NCBI GenBank assembly: GCA_030537455.1
Contig: JAUNMR010000011.1
Span: 39,593 to 103,592 of the forward strand
Direction of reading: 5' to 3'
Length of the DNA stretch: 64,000 nt
Source: Planctomycetia bacterium
GTDB taxonomy: Bacteria > Planctomycetota > Planctomycetia > Pirellulales > Thermoguttaceae
Shown here in pieces: positions 35,955 through 45,419 of this stretch. Made by a program: the position numbers and the translations under genes. Under the pieces are notes generated by a model. The model ran no database searches, was not told the DNA's origin, and saw nothing but the letters and a program-made list of their open reading frames with translations. Numbering within the stretch: position 1 is the first letter of the stretch; the number at the start of each line of letters is the position of its first letter.

Positions 35955-37367
35955 TTAGTTCTTTTGATTAGGGAAATACCGATCGTTAAAGATCATAGGG
36001 TCGTATTCGTCGCGGTATTCCTTTTTTGGGGTCATCCCCACGCGCTGTAGCGCGGCGGTTTGGGAGTTCGGGTCATTTGGGTCGTCGGCGTCGTATCCCT
36101 GCATGAGTCTCAACGCCTCTTGCGAGACTCCCTGGCGGAAGGGGGACGCGCCATTCTCAGGCGTCGCGCCGGCTTGACCGGGCTGGTCGGGCGCGCGCGC
36201 ATAGGCTTCGGTAAAGTTTGGCGAGGCTTCCGCGAGGGAATTTGTCTCGCCGGACGGCGTGAGATTCAAATCGGCGTCGGGATCGACGTCGTCGCGTGAG
36301 ACGCGGTCATATCGAGACGCGGCGTTGGGACGCAGTTGCGGCGCGTCGCTACGCACACAGCGATAAGCGAGCGCGCGTTCGGCAAGTTTCGACTCCTTCT
36401 CCAGAGACTCGATCCATGACATTAGGATTTGCGCGTCTTTATCGGACGTGCGATCGGCGCCAAAGGGTCGTAGCGGGACGCCGCGCGCGTCGACCAGGCT
36501 CGGGTGATTAATGAGCACGCTTGCCGCGGGCGAGTCGAAATCGACAAAGACCGTGGCGTCGCGCAGGTTATAGAGGGTCGCGAGGCGCTGAGCGGCGCCG
36601 AGACCTTTGGCTTTCACGCGGAATTTTGCGCCGGGGGTCTGTTCGTCATGACAACCGCTCTTACCACAACGGCGTTGAAGAATGGGCTGAGCGCGACGCA
36701 TAAAGCGTTCCACTGTCGCCGAGGGAACGCCTTTGATCCAATCTTCTAACTCCTGCAATTCCTGACGTTGTGTGTCGTCGGTAGCGACATTGTTTTGGAC
36801 AAGTTCGGGCGAGTTGCGACGTTGCGCCAGGGCGCGCTCGGCATTGATTCTCAACTCTTCGGAGCGTCTGAGTTCTTTAAGTCTCTTTTCATAGAGGCTA
36901 CGCGCGGCGGGGTCAGTTGAGGCGCCGAGCTGTACTTCGAGCGTCTTAATCGCCTCCGCGCCCAGACGGCGACGCGACGCCCAATCGACAAGTTTAAGCG
37001 TTTCATTGGCGTCTTCCAGGTGTGTCTGGCTCGCTTTAAAACGATAGACCGACTCGCGCGTGTCGCCTATAAAGAGAACGTCAAGTTTAGACGCGGTGAC
37101 CGCGCCTCCCCCGGGCAATTCGATCATAAAGGACTGACCACGATCGATGGGACGCCCCTCAATAATCTCGCCCAAACGCGTCAAGACAAACATCGTAGGC
37201 GCCTGGGACGACGAGTCGGGCGTGGAAGAAACTACTTGTGGCGTAACACTATCGTTGGTAGGCGTTTGCGCCGAGCTACCCTGTGCGTTAAACAACATCG
37301 CGCTGGCGCTCAGAAGCGTCAAGGCGCCGGCGGCGACGATCGTCATTGAGCTTATTCTTCTGTCCAT
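35955..37367 (-). CDS. Exported planctomycete-type protein with CX4CH heme-like motif
   Basis: This 470-aa protein has a signal peptide (about 1-34, ending SSAQ). Residues about 60-105 form a small beta-rich domain (VLTRLGEIIEGRPIDRG ... LDVLFIGD). A helical region rich in Arg and Glu follows (about 110-200). Near 230-245 the sequence LQRRCGKSGCHDE has the spacing of a variant c-type heme site; C-x4-CH sites recur in planctomycete exported proteins. The C-terminal 120 residues are polar and Pro/Asn-rich. It follows the 37406 gene by 38 bp, so the two likely form an operon. The ATG has AAAGGAA. I do not recognise a defined function. Confidence 0.7.
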   Translation of the reverse strand: MDRRISSMTIVAAGALTLLSASAMLFNAQGSSAQTPTNDSVTPQVVSSTPDSSSQAPTMFVLTRLGEIIEGRPIDRGQSFMIELPGGGAVTASKLDVLFIGDTRESVYRFKASQTHLEDANETLKLVDWASRRRLGAEAIKTLEVQLGASTDPAARSLYEKRLKELRRSEELRINAERALAQRRNSPELVQNNVATDDTQRQELQELEDWIKGVPSATVERFMRRAQPILQRRCGKSGCHDEQTPGAKFRVKAKGLGAAQRLATLYNLRDATVFVDFDSPAASVLINHPSLVDARGVPLRPFGADRTSDKDAQILMSWIESLEKESKLAERALAYRCVRSDAPQLRPNAASRYDRVSRDDVDPDADLNLTPSGETNSLAEASPNFTEAYARAPDQPGQAGATPENGASPFRQGVSQEALRLMQGYDADDPNDPNSQTAALQRVGMTPKKEYRDEYDPMIFNDRYFPNQKN

Positions 37368-37405
37368 GAACGCTAATTCCTTTCGAACGTTCAGTTATCA
37401 CACGT

Positions 37406-40087
37406 CTAACGACGCGCAGACGCTTTCCACGCGGAAACTTTGGTTAAATCGGTCACAATTAAATAGGTCTGACCAGACCAGTGCGCCACAGTTGCGCCGG
37501 TGATTTCCGCGCCGTACTGAAACGAGTCAATCAACTCGCCGGAACCACTGAAGAACTGGATTGTTCCCTCGGGCGAAGCGAGCATCCATTCGTCGTAACC
37601 GTCGTTATTTAGGTCGCAGGCGCTCACGCGTTCCAGAGGGAAATCACTCGGCGTCGACTGAGCCGGCGCGCGCCATAATTCCTCGCCCTGAGAACTATAG
37701 CCAACCAAGGAGTAGGACGACGTCTCGCGCGAATAGAGCAGAACCGCCAGCTCGGCCTGACCCGGTCGAACGTTTGTGCTCGCGCCGAACGCCTCGAGAG
37801 TCTCTTGTGCGCTCACTTGCACACGACGCACAATTGAGCCGTCCTTTGGGTCGAGACACGCCAGCGCAGAGGACTCGTCGCTATTCCAATCGCTTGTCCA
37901 TATCAGCGCGCGGCGACCTGGTTCTTCTGTGGTAAATCCAATGGTTCCCGGCGCAACGAGCGTTTCGTTCTTCCATCGCATTCGCGGCTCGGTCAAATCC
38001 ACGGCATAGACGCCTCGCGTCGCTACTCCATCGGTAGAGGGCTGAGCCAAAAGGGACAGGTACAGTTCGGGCGAGCCGTCTGCGTCCGCGTCGCAAAAGC
38101 GCGCGTCCCCCACCCACTGACCGGAAAAGCGACCGAAATCCAGCGCCCCGAGGTCGTCGAAGGCGTCGTTAAATCGGCATACTTTCCGAGATTGTAGCGT
38201 GGCGGAGGCAAGGAACCAGCGTCGTGCGTCGGGCGTTTCTGTGGCGCGCACGAAGGTAATCGGCTCGCCCGCGACCGCGGCGGAAGTGGTTTTACGCACA
38301 AGACGCCCTTTGGTTGTAATAATCACTAGGACATTACCGTCGCACGGAACAACGAGAAACTCCTCGGGCAACGGCTCACGCGACGCCAGAGGCAGAAGGT
38401 TCTCGTCAGTCTCTGCGGTTGTATCAGTCGGGGGGGAATTAGAGACAAGGTCGACGGAATTACCGTCCGAGAACGATGTTGAACGGGAGATCGCCAGAGG
38501 ATTGCAGGGCGCGACCAGACCGTCGAAGCGCCATGCTTCGTGCAGGTCGAAAGTTCGCGGCAGGGAGCGCGCGGGAATCGACGTCGTCGCGGCGGCGTCG
38601 GGCCAGTCGCGATAGAGGTCGGCGGCGTCGCAACGCGCCATGAACTCGACAAAGCGACGCGACAGGTCGTAATAGGCGTTAAAGGACTCGCTCGGTAAAT
38701 CGCGACCTTCTAGCGCACGCAGGAGCGGCAGACGCAACTGTGAGGAGGTAATGCGCGAGGTATGATAGAAGAGAACCTGCTCCTCGGGGTTCAAGAGGAG
38801 AAAGGTCAGGGACTTCGGTTGAGGAAAGTTTGCGGTCAGTTCGACGAGCGATTGATCGTTCAGACGCGCCAGTGGGACGTCTAGCCCGGCGGCGGCGCTT
38901 TCCGCCAGAACGTAGAGGTCGGACGTCGCGTCAGAGTCGACGTCAACCGCCAGAAAGTTGAAACGATCCTGTAATTCCGCACTATCTTGCAGTTCCTCAA
39001 GCGTCTGAAACGCGCTAAAACGCATGGGGTCGGTCGTGGACCAGAAGCATAGAAGATTGAACTTATTGCGATCGAGATTCGGCAAACCTGCTGGACTGTC
39101 ATCGCGCTCGTCCAGACTTCGTAAAGCTTCTAGAGGAAAGCTTTTGTATAGCGCGTCGAGCTCTGGCGCTAAAAAGCGTTCGACGCGGCGCTGAGGCTCT
39201 TCGGTGAATTGAAATTCACTGAAATCTTGCGGCGCGGAGCTTTGTAGCTCGATTTCTGGAAATTCCATCGTTAGCGCGACAACGCGCGCGTCCGGTTCTG
39301 GCGCCATGAGTCGTTCGGTCGGCAACTCACAGCGTGTCAACGCTTTAGACTCATTGTCGATCCACAGAACGCGATCGCCGTCCTCGGCGCTAATGAGAAC
39401 GCGCTGGCACAGACGCGGTCTTTCACCGTCGCGCAACAGGCGTTTGGGTTGCAGTAGAGTCAACTTAGCGTTTTGTGGCGCTAGAGTTTTAATCGGGTCT
39501 TTTGCGAGTAATAGGATCAATTGCGGAGCGGTCCAAAACAAATTCCGTGGCACGCCGACGTCGGCGAATTGCGCGTAGATCGGGTCGGGATAGAGCTCTT
39601 TAATCGCGCTAACGACATATGGCGCGGGTATTTCGAGCGCTTGACCGGCGTAGGCGTCGTTATGAATTTGCGCGCGCATTGTCGTGCCGTTACAGGTCAG
39701 GCGCGCTTCGCCCAGCGCTAGACGCAGATAATTCGGCTTGGCAAAGGCAACGCTACATCTTGCACGATAGGCGCGAACGCCGCGTTCTTCGGCGCGTTCA
39801 CAGAGCGCTTCAACGTAACCCGAGTCGTGATAGTACTTAGCGCTAGCGTAGACAAAAGCGGTTTCACGCAGGAGCTGTTCCGCGCTCATAGTTGAGGACG
39901 CGCCGACGTCGACGGGACGCTCTGCTGTTCCCCCAGAAACCGACTCTGGATCGTGTGAACGCCGACATGAGAGGTTCAAACCTAGCGCAATAAACGCCAA
40001 AGCGACAAGAAATAATCGCACGCCACACGCACAGCGGCGTCTGGTCGCTTGTGACATTATACGGTTTGTGTCTTGTAGCGCGTCCAT
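37406..40087 (-). CDS. Exported multidomain protein: LolA-like, thioredoxin-like and FG-GAP/VCBS-like regions
   Basis: This 893-aa protein has an N-terminal export signal ending at LNLSC, a weak lipobox. Residues about 75-290 resemble the LolA/DUF2092 fold (AYRARCSVAFAKPNYLRLALGEARLTCNG). Residues about 330-470 look thioredoxin-like: FNLLCFWSTTDPMRFSAFQTLEEL, with no CxxC, so any redox role is doubtful. The C-terminal ~350 residues carry beta-propeller type repeats with DADADGSPELYLS and DLNNDGYDEWMLA calcium-binding-like loops. The ATG at 40087 has GAGGT. It heads an operon with the CX4CH protein. Role unknown; a cell-surface sensor or scaffold is possible. Confidence 0.68.
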   Translation of the reverse strand: MDALQDTNRIMSQATRRRCACGVRLFLVALAFIALGLNLSCRRSHDPESVSGGTAERPVDVGASSTMSAEQLLRETAFVYASAKYYHDSGYVEALCERAEERGVRAYRARCSVAFAKPNYLRLALGEARLTCNGTTMRAQIHNDAYAGQALEIPAPYVVSAIKELYPDPIYAQFADVGVPRNLFWTAPQLILLLAKDPIKTLAPQNAKLTLLQPKRLLRDGERPRLCQRVLISAEDGDRVLWIDNESKALTRCELPTERLMAPEPDARVVALTMEFPEIELQSSAPQDFSEFQFTEEPQRRVERFLAPELDALYKSFPLEALRSLDERDDSPAGLPNLDRNKFNLLCFWSTTDPMRFSAFQTLEELQDSAELQDRFNFLAVDVDSDATSDLYVLAESAAAGLDVPLARLNDQSLVELTANFPQPKSLTFLLLNPEEQVLFYHTSRITSSQLRLPLLRALEGRDLPSESFNAYYDLSRRFVEFMARCDAADLYRDWPDAAATTSIPARSLPRTFDLHEAWRFDGLVAPCNPLAISRSTSFSDGNSVDLVSNSPPTDTTAETDENLLPLASREPLPEEFLVVPCDGNVLVIITTKGRLVRKTTSAAVAGEPITFVRATETPDARRWFLASATLQSRKVCRFNDAFDDLGALDFGRFSGQWVGDARFCDADADGSPELYLSLLAQPSTDGVATRGVYAVDLTEPRMRWKNETLVAPGTIGFTTEEPGRRALIWTSDWNSDESSALACLDPKDGSIVRRVQVSAQETLEAFGASTNVRPGQAELAVLLYSRETSSYSLVGYSSQGEELWRAPAQSTPSDFPLERVSACDLNNDGYDEWMLASPEGTIQFFSGSGELIDSFQYGAEITGATVAHWSGQTYLIVTDLTKVSAWKASARR

Positions 40088-40222
40088 TGCGCAACCTCGT
40101 TGTCGTGGCGTTCAAATCGTGGCGTCCGCGCGAACGCGCGCGTGCGAGTATAGCGATTATTCCACGCTTACAAAAGAGATATTTTACCACGCAACGCACG
40201 CTACAGGCACGAGCGCCACAGG

Positions 40223-41986
40223 TCAGATATTCACAAATTGACTCATATAAAGCCTATAATAAAACCCACGCTTCGCAAGAAGCTCCTGATGATTACCCTG
40301 CTCTATAATGCGCCCTTGGTTCATCACCAGGATCGTTTGGGCGTTTCGAATCGTGGAGAGACGATGCGCGACAATAAAGCAGGTTCGCCCCTGCATGAGC
40401 TCGGTAAAGGCGTTTTGAATCTTTATTTCAGCGCGCGTATCAATGGACGAGGTCGCCTCGTCGAGAATCAACGCGGTCGGAGCGCTGGCCATAACGCGCG
40501 CGACACAGAGCAACTGACGCTGACCTTCTGAGAACTCCAATCCGTTCTCGCTAATGACCGTGTCGTAACCCTGCGGAAGACTCGCGATAAAGTCGTCGAT
40601 TTGACACAGTCGAGCAATACGATCTAATTCCTCTTGTGAAAGCGATTTGGAACCGAATTCGATATTCTCTCGAATCGTTCCGTTCTTAAGCCAGGTCTCC
40701 TGTAGCACCATGCCGTATGCGTCGCGAAGCGACTCGCGTGTGAGCTGACGAATATCGATTTCGTCAAAGGAGGCGACGCCGGCGTCGACGTCATAAAAAC
40801 GCATGAGCAGATTAATTAGCGTGGTCTTACCACACCCGGTGGGACCGACGATCGCGACAATCGTACCGGGCTGTGCGCAGACGTTGAGGTTTTCAATGAG
40901 CGGTCGTTCTTTATCATATGAGAAATCAACCTTTTGCAACTCAACGCGCCCTTGAGGCTCCCTGAGAACGACCGCGTCGCTGGGTTCCTCCGGCTCCGGT
41001 TGAGATTCGATCAAAGCAAAGAGTCGTGCCGCACAGGCGAACGCGTTCTGTAACTCTGTCGCCACGCCGGAGATCTCGTTAAAGGGTTTGGCGTACTGGT
41101 CCGCATAGCTCAGGAACATAACCAATTGTCCGACGGTCAGCGTCCCGTTGATCGCCGCAAGCGCGCCAAACAAACCGACGCCGGCGTAAACAAGACTATT
41201 CACAAACCGTGTCGCCGGGTTAGTTATCGAGGAATAGAAAATCGCATACAGGGACGATTCGGTCAGCTCCGCGTCAAGTTCCTCGAAGCGTTTAATCGCT
41301 TCCTGTTGGTAATTAAAGGCTTGCGTCACACGGCGCCCCTGCATTGTCTCCTGGGTATAACCGGTCTGCTCAGCACGCGTTTGTGACTGACGCTGAAAAA
41401 GCCGATAAGTTCGACGGGAAATAAAGGACGCCGCCAGTAGTGAAATCGGCGTAAGCGCTACCACTACAAGCGTTATCGTTACATTAGCGCGCAACATAAA
41501 AATAAAGACGCCAACGATCGCGGTGATCCCAGAGAAGAGTTGAGTAAACCCCATAAGCAACCCGTCGGCAAACTGTTCCGCGTCGGCGACCAGACAACTG
41601 ACGAACTCGCCGTAAGGTCGCGCGTCGATTGTCGATAGCGGTAGGTTCGTGAGCTTGTCAAAGGCGTCGTTGCGCACGTCGCGCGTCACACAGTACGCCA
41701 AGCGATTGTTACACAGGGTCGCTAAGAACTGACCAAGACTTATAATAAATACGCAAATACCGATCTGACAAAGAATAACGCCAAGAGCCTGGAACTGTAC
41801 CTGACCGGGCGCAAGCGCACAGTCGACGCCATGTCCGATCAAACGCGGAACGTAAAGGGTCGTAAGGGTTGTGACAGCGCTCAGGAACAACGCGCCGATA
41901 AATGCCAGAGGGTAACGACGCACATAACGCCAAGCAATACGAAGCGTTACAAGATGGGAATAGGACTTGTGCTGCATCTGCGTCAT
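40223..41986 (-). CDS. ABC exporter half-transporter B (catalytic Walker B, degenerate signature)
   Basis: This 587-aa protein has a six-helix membrane domain followed by an ATPase. The ATPase has Walker A GPTGCGKTT, signature FSEGQ in place of LSGGQ, Walker B ILDEATS with the catalytic glutamate, and switch histidine in VAHRLST. It overlaps the stop of the upstream half-transporter by 4 bp (ATGA), so the two are translationally coupled. Together they match heterodimeric multidrug/lipid exporters of the TM287/288 and LmrCD type. Exported substrate unknown. Confidence 0.92.
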   Translation of the reverse strand: MTQMQHKSYSHLVTLRIAWRYVRRYPLAFIGALFLSAVTTLTTLYVPRLIGHGVDCALAPGQVQFQALGVILCQIGICVFIISLGQFLATLCNNRLAYCVTRDVRNDAFDKLTNLPLSTIDARPYGEFVSCLVADAEQFADGLLMGFTQLFSGITAIVGVFIFMLRANVTITLVVVALTPISLLAASFISRRTYRLFQRQSQTRAEQTGYTQETMQGRRVTQAFNYQQEAIKRFEELDAELTESSLYAIFYSSITNPATRFVNSLVYAGVGLFGALAAINGTLTVGQLVMFLSYADQYAKPFNEISGVATELQNAFACAARLFALIESQPEPEEPSDAVVLREPQGRVELQKVDFSYDKERPLIENLNVCAQPGTIVAIVGPTGCGKTTLINLLMRFYDVDAGVASFDEIDIRQLTRESLRDAYGMVLQETWLKNGTIRENIEFGSKSLSQEELDRIARLCQIDDFIASLPQGYDTVISENGLEFSEGQRQLLCVARVMASAPTALILDEATSSIDTRAEIKIQNAFTELMQGRTCFIVAHRLSTIRNAQTILVMNQGRIIEQGNHQELLAKRGFYYRLYMSQFVNI

Positions 41987-43755
41987 AACGCCGCTCCTGT
42001 AACCTCAACGTTCGCAGATAATTCCGCGTCGCCTTCGGGAAATTGAGAATAGTAAATCTCTTGATAGACTTCGTTGTGACGCAAGAGTTCCTCGTGCGAA
42101 CCGATTCCACACAGTCGTCCACGCTCCAGAACCAGGACGCAATCGGCATGGCGTGCGGCGACCGCGCGTTGCGACACGATAATCGTTGTACGACCGGCGC
42201 GTTGAGTCGCAAGCGCTTCGCGCAACTTCGCGTCGGTGGCAAAGTCTAACGCGGAGGAAGCGTCGTCTAAAATGAGAATCGGCGCGTCTTTAATTAACGC
42301 ACGAGCTATGGTGAGGCGCTGACGTTGACCGCCGGAAAGATTACGCGCGAGCGATTCCAACTGAAAATCGAGAGCGCCGGGCGAACGTTCCACAAACTCC
42401 CACCCTTGCGCCAGTTCCAGCGCGCGCTGAGCCTCTGCGACGCTCGCGTCATGTTTACCGACGCGAAGGTTCTCAAGTATCGTCCCTTTAAAGGCTTGTG
42501 GCGTTTGTGGCGTCACCGCAATTAACGCGCGAAGGGACTGGAGCGTATAGCGACGCACGTCCTGACCAAAAACCTCCACGCAACCTTGCTCGACGTCATA
42601 GAACCTTGGGATTAAGTTCACCAGCGTCGACTTGCCGCTGCCCGAGCCGCCCAGAACGCAAACCGTTGCGCCTTGGGGTATTTCAAAGGAGACGTCCGAC
42701 AGCGCCGGCGCCACGCGACCAGAATAGGTTACGCTCACGTGGTCGAATCGAATGACAGGCGCGTTAGACTTTTGAACCGACGCCGACGCAATTAAGTCGC
42801 CGTCCTTCATATCGTCTTTGGTCGTAATAATTTCGGCAATACGCTCGGCACAAGCGAGTCCTTTGTTTATTTGAACGATCATATTCGCCAACTTAATCAA
42901 TTCGATCAAGATTTGGGACATATAGTTAATGAGCGCAACGAGCTGACCTTGGGTGAGCGCGCCGGAATCGACGCGTGCCGCGCCGGAATACAGAAGCGCT
43001 AGAATTGCAAGATTAATCACAACATAGGAGCACGGGTTCATCAGCCCGGCGACCGCGCCGACAATACGCTGCGCAGCGCTCAGTCGCGCGTTACGATTGT
43101 GAAATTCCGCGCGCTCGCGCCCCTGACGATTGAACGCGCGAATCACGCGCACGCCGACAAGGTTCTCGCGCGCCACGCTGGTAATTGTGTCCAAGAGGGT
43201 TTGCGTGCGACGATACATTGGGATCGTTGCGAACGTCACGCCAAATATCACGACTGCTAGTACGGGAATAGTCGCCAAAAACAGGAGCGAAGCGCGCGCG
43301 TCGACGATAAACGCCATAACCGCCGCGCCGGCCACAATAAAGGGCGAGCGTAAAAAGAGGCGAAGCGTAAGATTAACCGCGGTCTGAGCTTGGTTCACAT
43401 CGCTTGTCATACGCGTGACGAGCGTGTCGGCGCCGAATCGATCGAATTGCGCGAAGGAAAAAGACTGAGCGCGACGAAAGAGCGTGCGACGCAAACTCGA
43501 ACCGAATCCTGTCGCGACGCGCGCGGCATAATACTGTGCGGTGAGCGCCATAGTCAGCCCTATGAGCGCTATTGTTACCAGCGCGAAACACATAACCCAA
43601 ACCAGCGCCTTATCGCCGCGTGCGATACCCTGGTCGATCGCATACGCCATAACAAGGGGTACGAGCAGGTCAAAGAGCGCTTCAAGAGCCTTAAAAAGCG
43701 GCGCAAGAATCGCTTCTTTGCGATAGGGTCTTAGATAGACGAGCAATTCATTCAT
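41983..43755 (-). CDS. ABC exporter half-transporter A (non-catalytic Walker B, intact signature)
   Basis: This 590-aa protein has a membrane domain (about 15-300) and an ATPase with Walker A GGSGSGKST, signature LSGGQRQR, Walker B ILDDASS (Asp replaces the catalytic Glu) and Gln replacing the switch His (VSQRAVA). These changes are exactly complementary to those in the partner at 40223-41986: one ATP site combines A's defective Walker B with B's defective signature, the other is fully intact. That asymmetry is the hallmark of heterodimeric exporters. Upstream, a TATAAT at 43816-43821 is a possible -10 box. Confidence 0.92.
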   Translation of the reverse strand: MNELLVYLRPYRKEAILAPLFKALEALFDLLVPLVMAYAIDQGIARGDKALVWVMCFALVTIALIGLTMALTAQYYAARVATGFGSSLRRTLFRRAQSFSFAQFDRFGADTLVTRMTSDVNQAQTAVNLTLRLFLRSPFIVAGAAVMAFIVDARASLLFLATIPVLAVVIFGVTFATIPMYRRTQTLLDTITSVARENLVGVRVIRAFNRQGRERAEFHNRNARLSAAQRIVGAVAGLMNPCSYVVINLAILALLYSGAARVDSGALTQGQLVALINYMSQILIELIKLANMIVQINKGLACAERIAEIITTKDDMKDGDLIASASVQKSNAPVIRFDHVSVTYSGRVAPALSDVSFEIPQGATVCVLGGSGSGKSTLVNLIPRFYDVEQGCVEVFGQDVRRYTLQSLRALIAVTPQTPQAFKGTILENLRVGKHDASVAEAQRALELAQGWEFVERSPGALDFQLESLARNLSGGQRQRLTIARALIKDAPILILDDASSALDFATDAKLREALATQRAGRTTIIVSQRAVAARHADCVLVLERGRLCGIGSHEELLRHNEVYQEIYYSQFPEGDAELSANVEVTGAAL

Positions 43756-43903
43756 GTCGCGATATTCTACGTTAGGGTTAACGCGCCCTTAGAGCGCTAA
43801 GCGTGGCAAACGTCAATTATATCGCGCGTATTTATAGCGTGAAGTGTGAGCGCGCGCCAGAAGACGCGCGCGCGACAAAAAGGAAAAAAAATTACCCTCT
43901 TTA

Positions 43904-43932
43904 TTGCAACATAATATCGACGCTGCTATACT
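43904..43932 (+). promoter_or_regulatory. Sigma70-type promoter for the double-DUF1080 gene
   Basis: TTGCAA, a 17-nt spacer and TATACT lie about 60 bp upstream of the ATG at 43993, in an AT-rich stretch. Confidence 0.65.
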
Positions 43933-43992
43933 TAATCCTATTACAACGACGCGCCTAGGCGCGATTGATCAACCACATAAGGATCGAGTTTC

Positions 43993-45267
43993 ATGAAAAA
44001 ATCCCTGTGCCTACTTGCCGCGCTACTAGCGACGGTTGCATGCTTTGCGTGTAATCCGAGCAACGCGCAAGAAGCCGAAGAAGGCTTCGTTTCTATTTTT
44101 GACGGCAACTCTCTTGACGGCTGGACGGTTCACGGCGGCCAAGCGAAATACAAGGTCGACGACGGCTGCATCGTCGGCGAATGCGTCCCCAATACCCCGG
44201 GTAATACCTTCCTGGTCTACGAAAAAACCTATGGAAACTTCATTCTGAAGCTCGACTTCAAAGTCGACGTGCCCGGTAACTCTGGCGTGCAATTCCGTAG
44301 CGCCATTCGCAAGGACGACGACCGCGTTTTCGGTTATCAATGTGAAATCGCGCCCGGCGATCGTGACACCTGCCGTATCTACGACGAAGGTCGTCGTGGC
44401 CATCAGAAGGGTCGCGTCTGGCTCGACGCCACCGCCGATGAAGTTCTCGACGCTTCTATCGCCACGTACAAAGCCGACGACTGGAACAGCTTGGAAATCC
44501 AAGCGATCGGTCCGTCCCTGCGCACCTGGCTCAATGGCGTTCCGGTTGTCAATATTTTCGATTACTATGACTTCGAAGGCGTCTTCGGTCTGCAGATCCA
44601 CCAAGGGAATCAAGGCACGATTCGCTGGAAGAACATCCGCGTTAAGGATCTGGGCGTAAGCAAGTGGCATTCCTTCTTCGTCAAGGGCGACGACGGCTGG
44701 GATATCGTCGACGCTTACAAATTCGTCCCCGAATGCTGGAGCTTCACCGACGACGGCGTGCTCATTGGTCAACATGACGACACGGAAAAGCGCGACGGTC
44801 TGATCGTCTCTAACGAACCCTACGACGACTTTGCCGCGAAAGTCGACTACGTCTTCAAGGGCGGCGTCAATAGCGCTCTGTACTTCCGCGCGCACGAAGT
44901 CGACACCCCCTGGCTGCTCAGAGGTTGCCAAGACGAAATCGCCGGTAACGGTAAAGAAGCCGCTATTTGGCACACCGCTGGTAAAAACGAACCCGGTCGA
45001 GGATGGCTCGCCGCTGACGACGAATTCGTTGAAACGATCCGCAACAAGGGCGAAGAGGACTGGAACCAGATCGCCGTGTGCGCTTGTGGCGATCGTGCCG
45101 TGACCTTCCTGAACGGCTTCCGCGTCGTCGATATCACCGACCCGCTACTGGAAAAAGAGGGTAAAGTTGGTCTGCAACTGCACGGCGGTTCCCAAGGCTC
45201 CATGTGGTTCAAGAACTTCCAAATCATGCCTATTACCAAAGAACAACGCGCGTTGATCGAACGCTAA
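43993..45267 (+). CDS. Secreted protein with two DUF1080 (3-keto-disaccharide hydrolase) domains
   Basis: This 424-aa protein has a signal peptide (about 1-26; ACFAC could alternatively be a weak lipobox). The first DUF1080 domain (about 31-221) starts FVSIFDGNSLDGWTVHG and has GNSGVQFRS and GLQIHQGNQGTIRWKNI. The second (about 224-420) has CWSFTDDGVLIG, GVNSALYFRA and GLQLHGGSQGSMWFKN. Members of this lectin-fold family cleave 3-keto-glycosides made by Gfo/Idh oxidoreductases. The start has AAGGA. It is 152 bp upstream of another DUF1080 gene. Whether both domains are catalytic is not clear. Confidence 0.88.
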   Translation: MKKSLCLLAALLATVACFACNPSNAQEAEEGFVSIFDGNSLDGWTVHGGQAKYKVDDGCIVGECVPNTPGNTFLVYEKTYGNFILKLDFKVDVPGNSGVQFRSAIRKDDDRVFGYQCEIAPGDRDTCRIYDEGRRGHQKGRVWLDATADEVLDASIATYKADDWNSLEIQAIGPSLRTWLNGVPVVNIFDYYDFEGVFGLQIHQGNQGTIRWKNIRVKDLGVSKWHSFFVKGDDGWDIVDAYKFVPECWSFTDDGVLIGQHDDTEKRDGLIVSNEPYDDFAAKVDYVFKGGVNSALYFRAHEVDTPWLLRGCQDEIAGNGKEAAIWHTAGKNEPGRGWLAADDEFVETIRNKGEEDWNQIAVCACGDRAVTFLNGFRVVDITDPLLEKEGKVGLQLHGGSQGSMWFKNFQIMPITKEQRALIER

Positions 45268-45348
45268 ATTGCGGTAATTACGACGCGATGGCGTCTTGTG
45301 TTTAACCCGTCACACGACGCGCGACGTACCACGTATTATTGAATGGCG

Positions 45349-45384
45349 ACTCGCGCGGGAGTTTCAAAAGGCTTTCGCGCGAGT
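45349..45384 (+). repeat. Hairpin in the leader of the second DUF1080 gene
   Basis: Perfect 9-bp arms ACTCGCGCG and CGCGCGAGT enclose 18 nt, ending 35 bp before the ATG at 45420. It may stabilise or attenuate the message. Confidence 0.4.
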
Positions 45385-45419
45385 TGACTTCAACTAACCT
45401 CAACAGAAAGATTTATCCT

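Noticed and set aside
44026..44973. 315-codon open frame opposite the double-DUF1080 gene
   Set aside because: Antisense shadow; the plus-strand gene has signal peptide, promoter and domain motifs.
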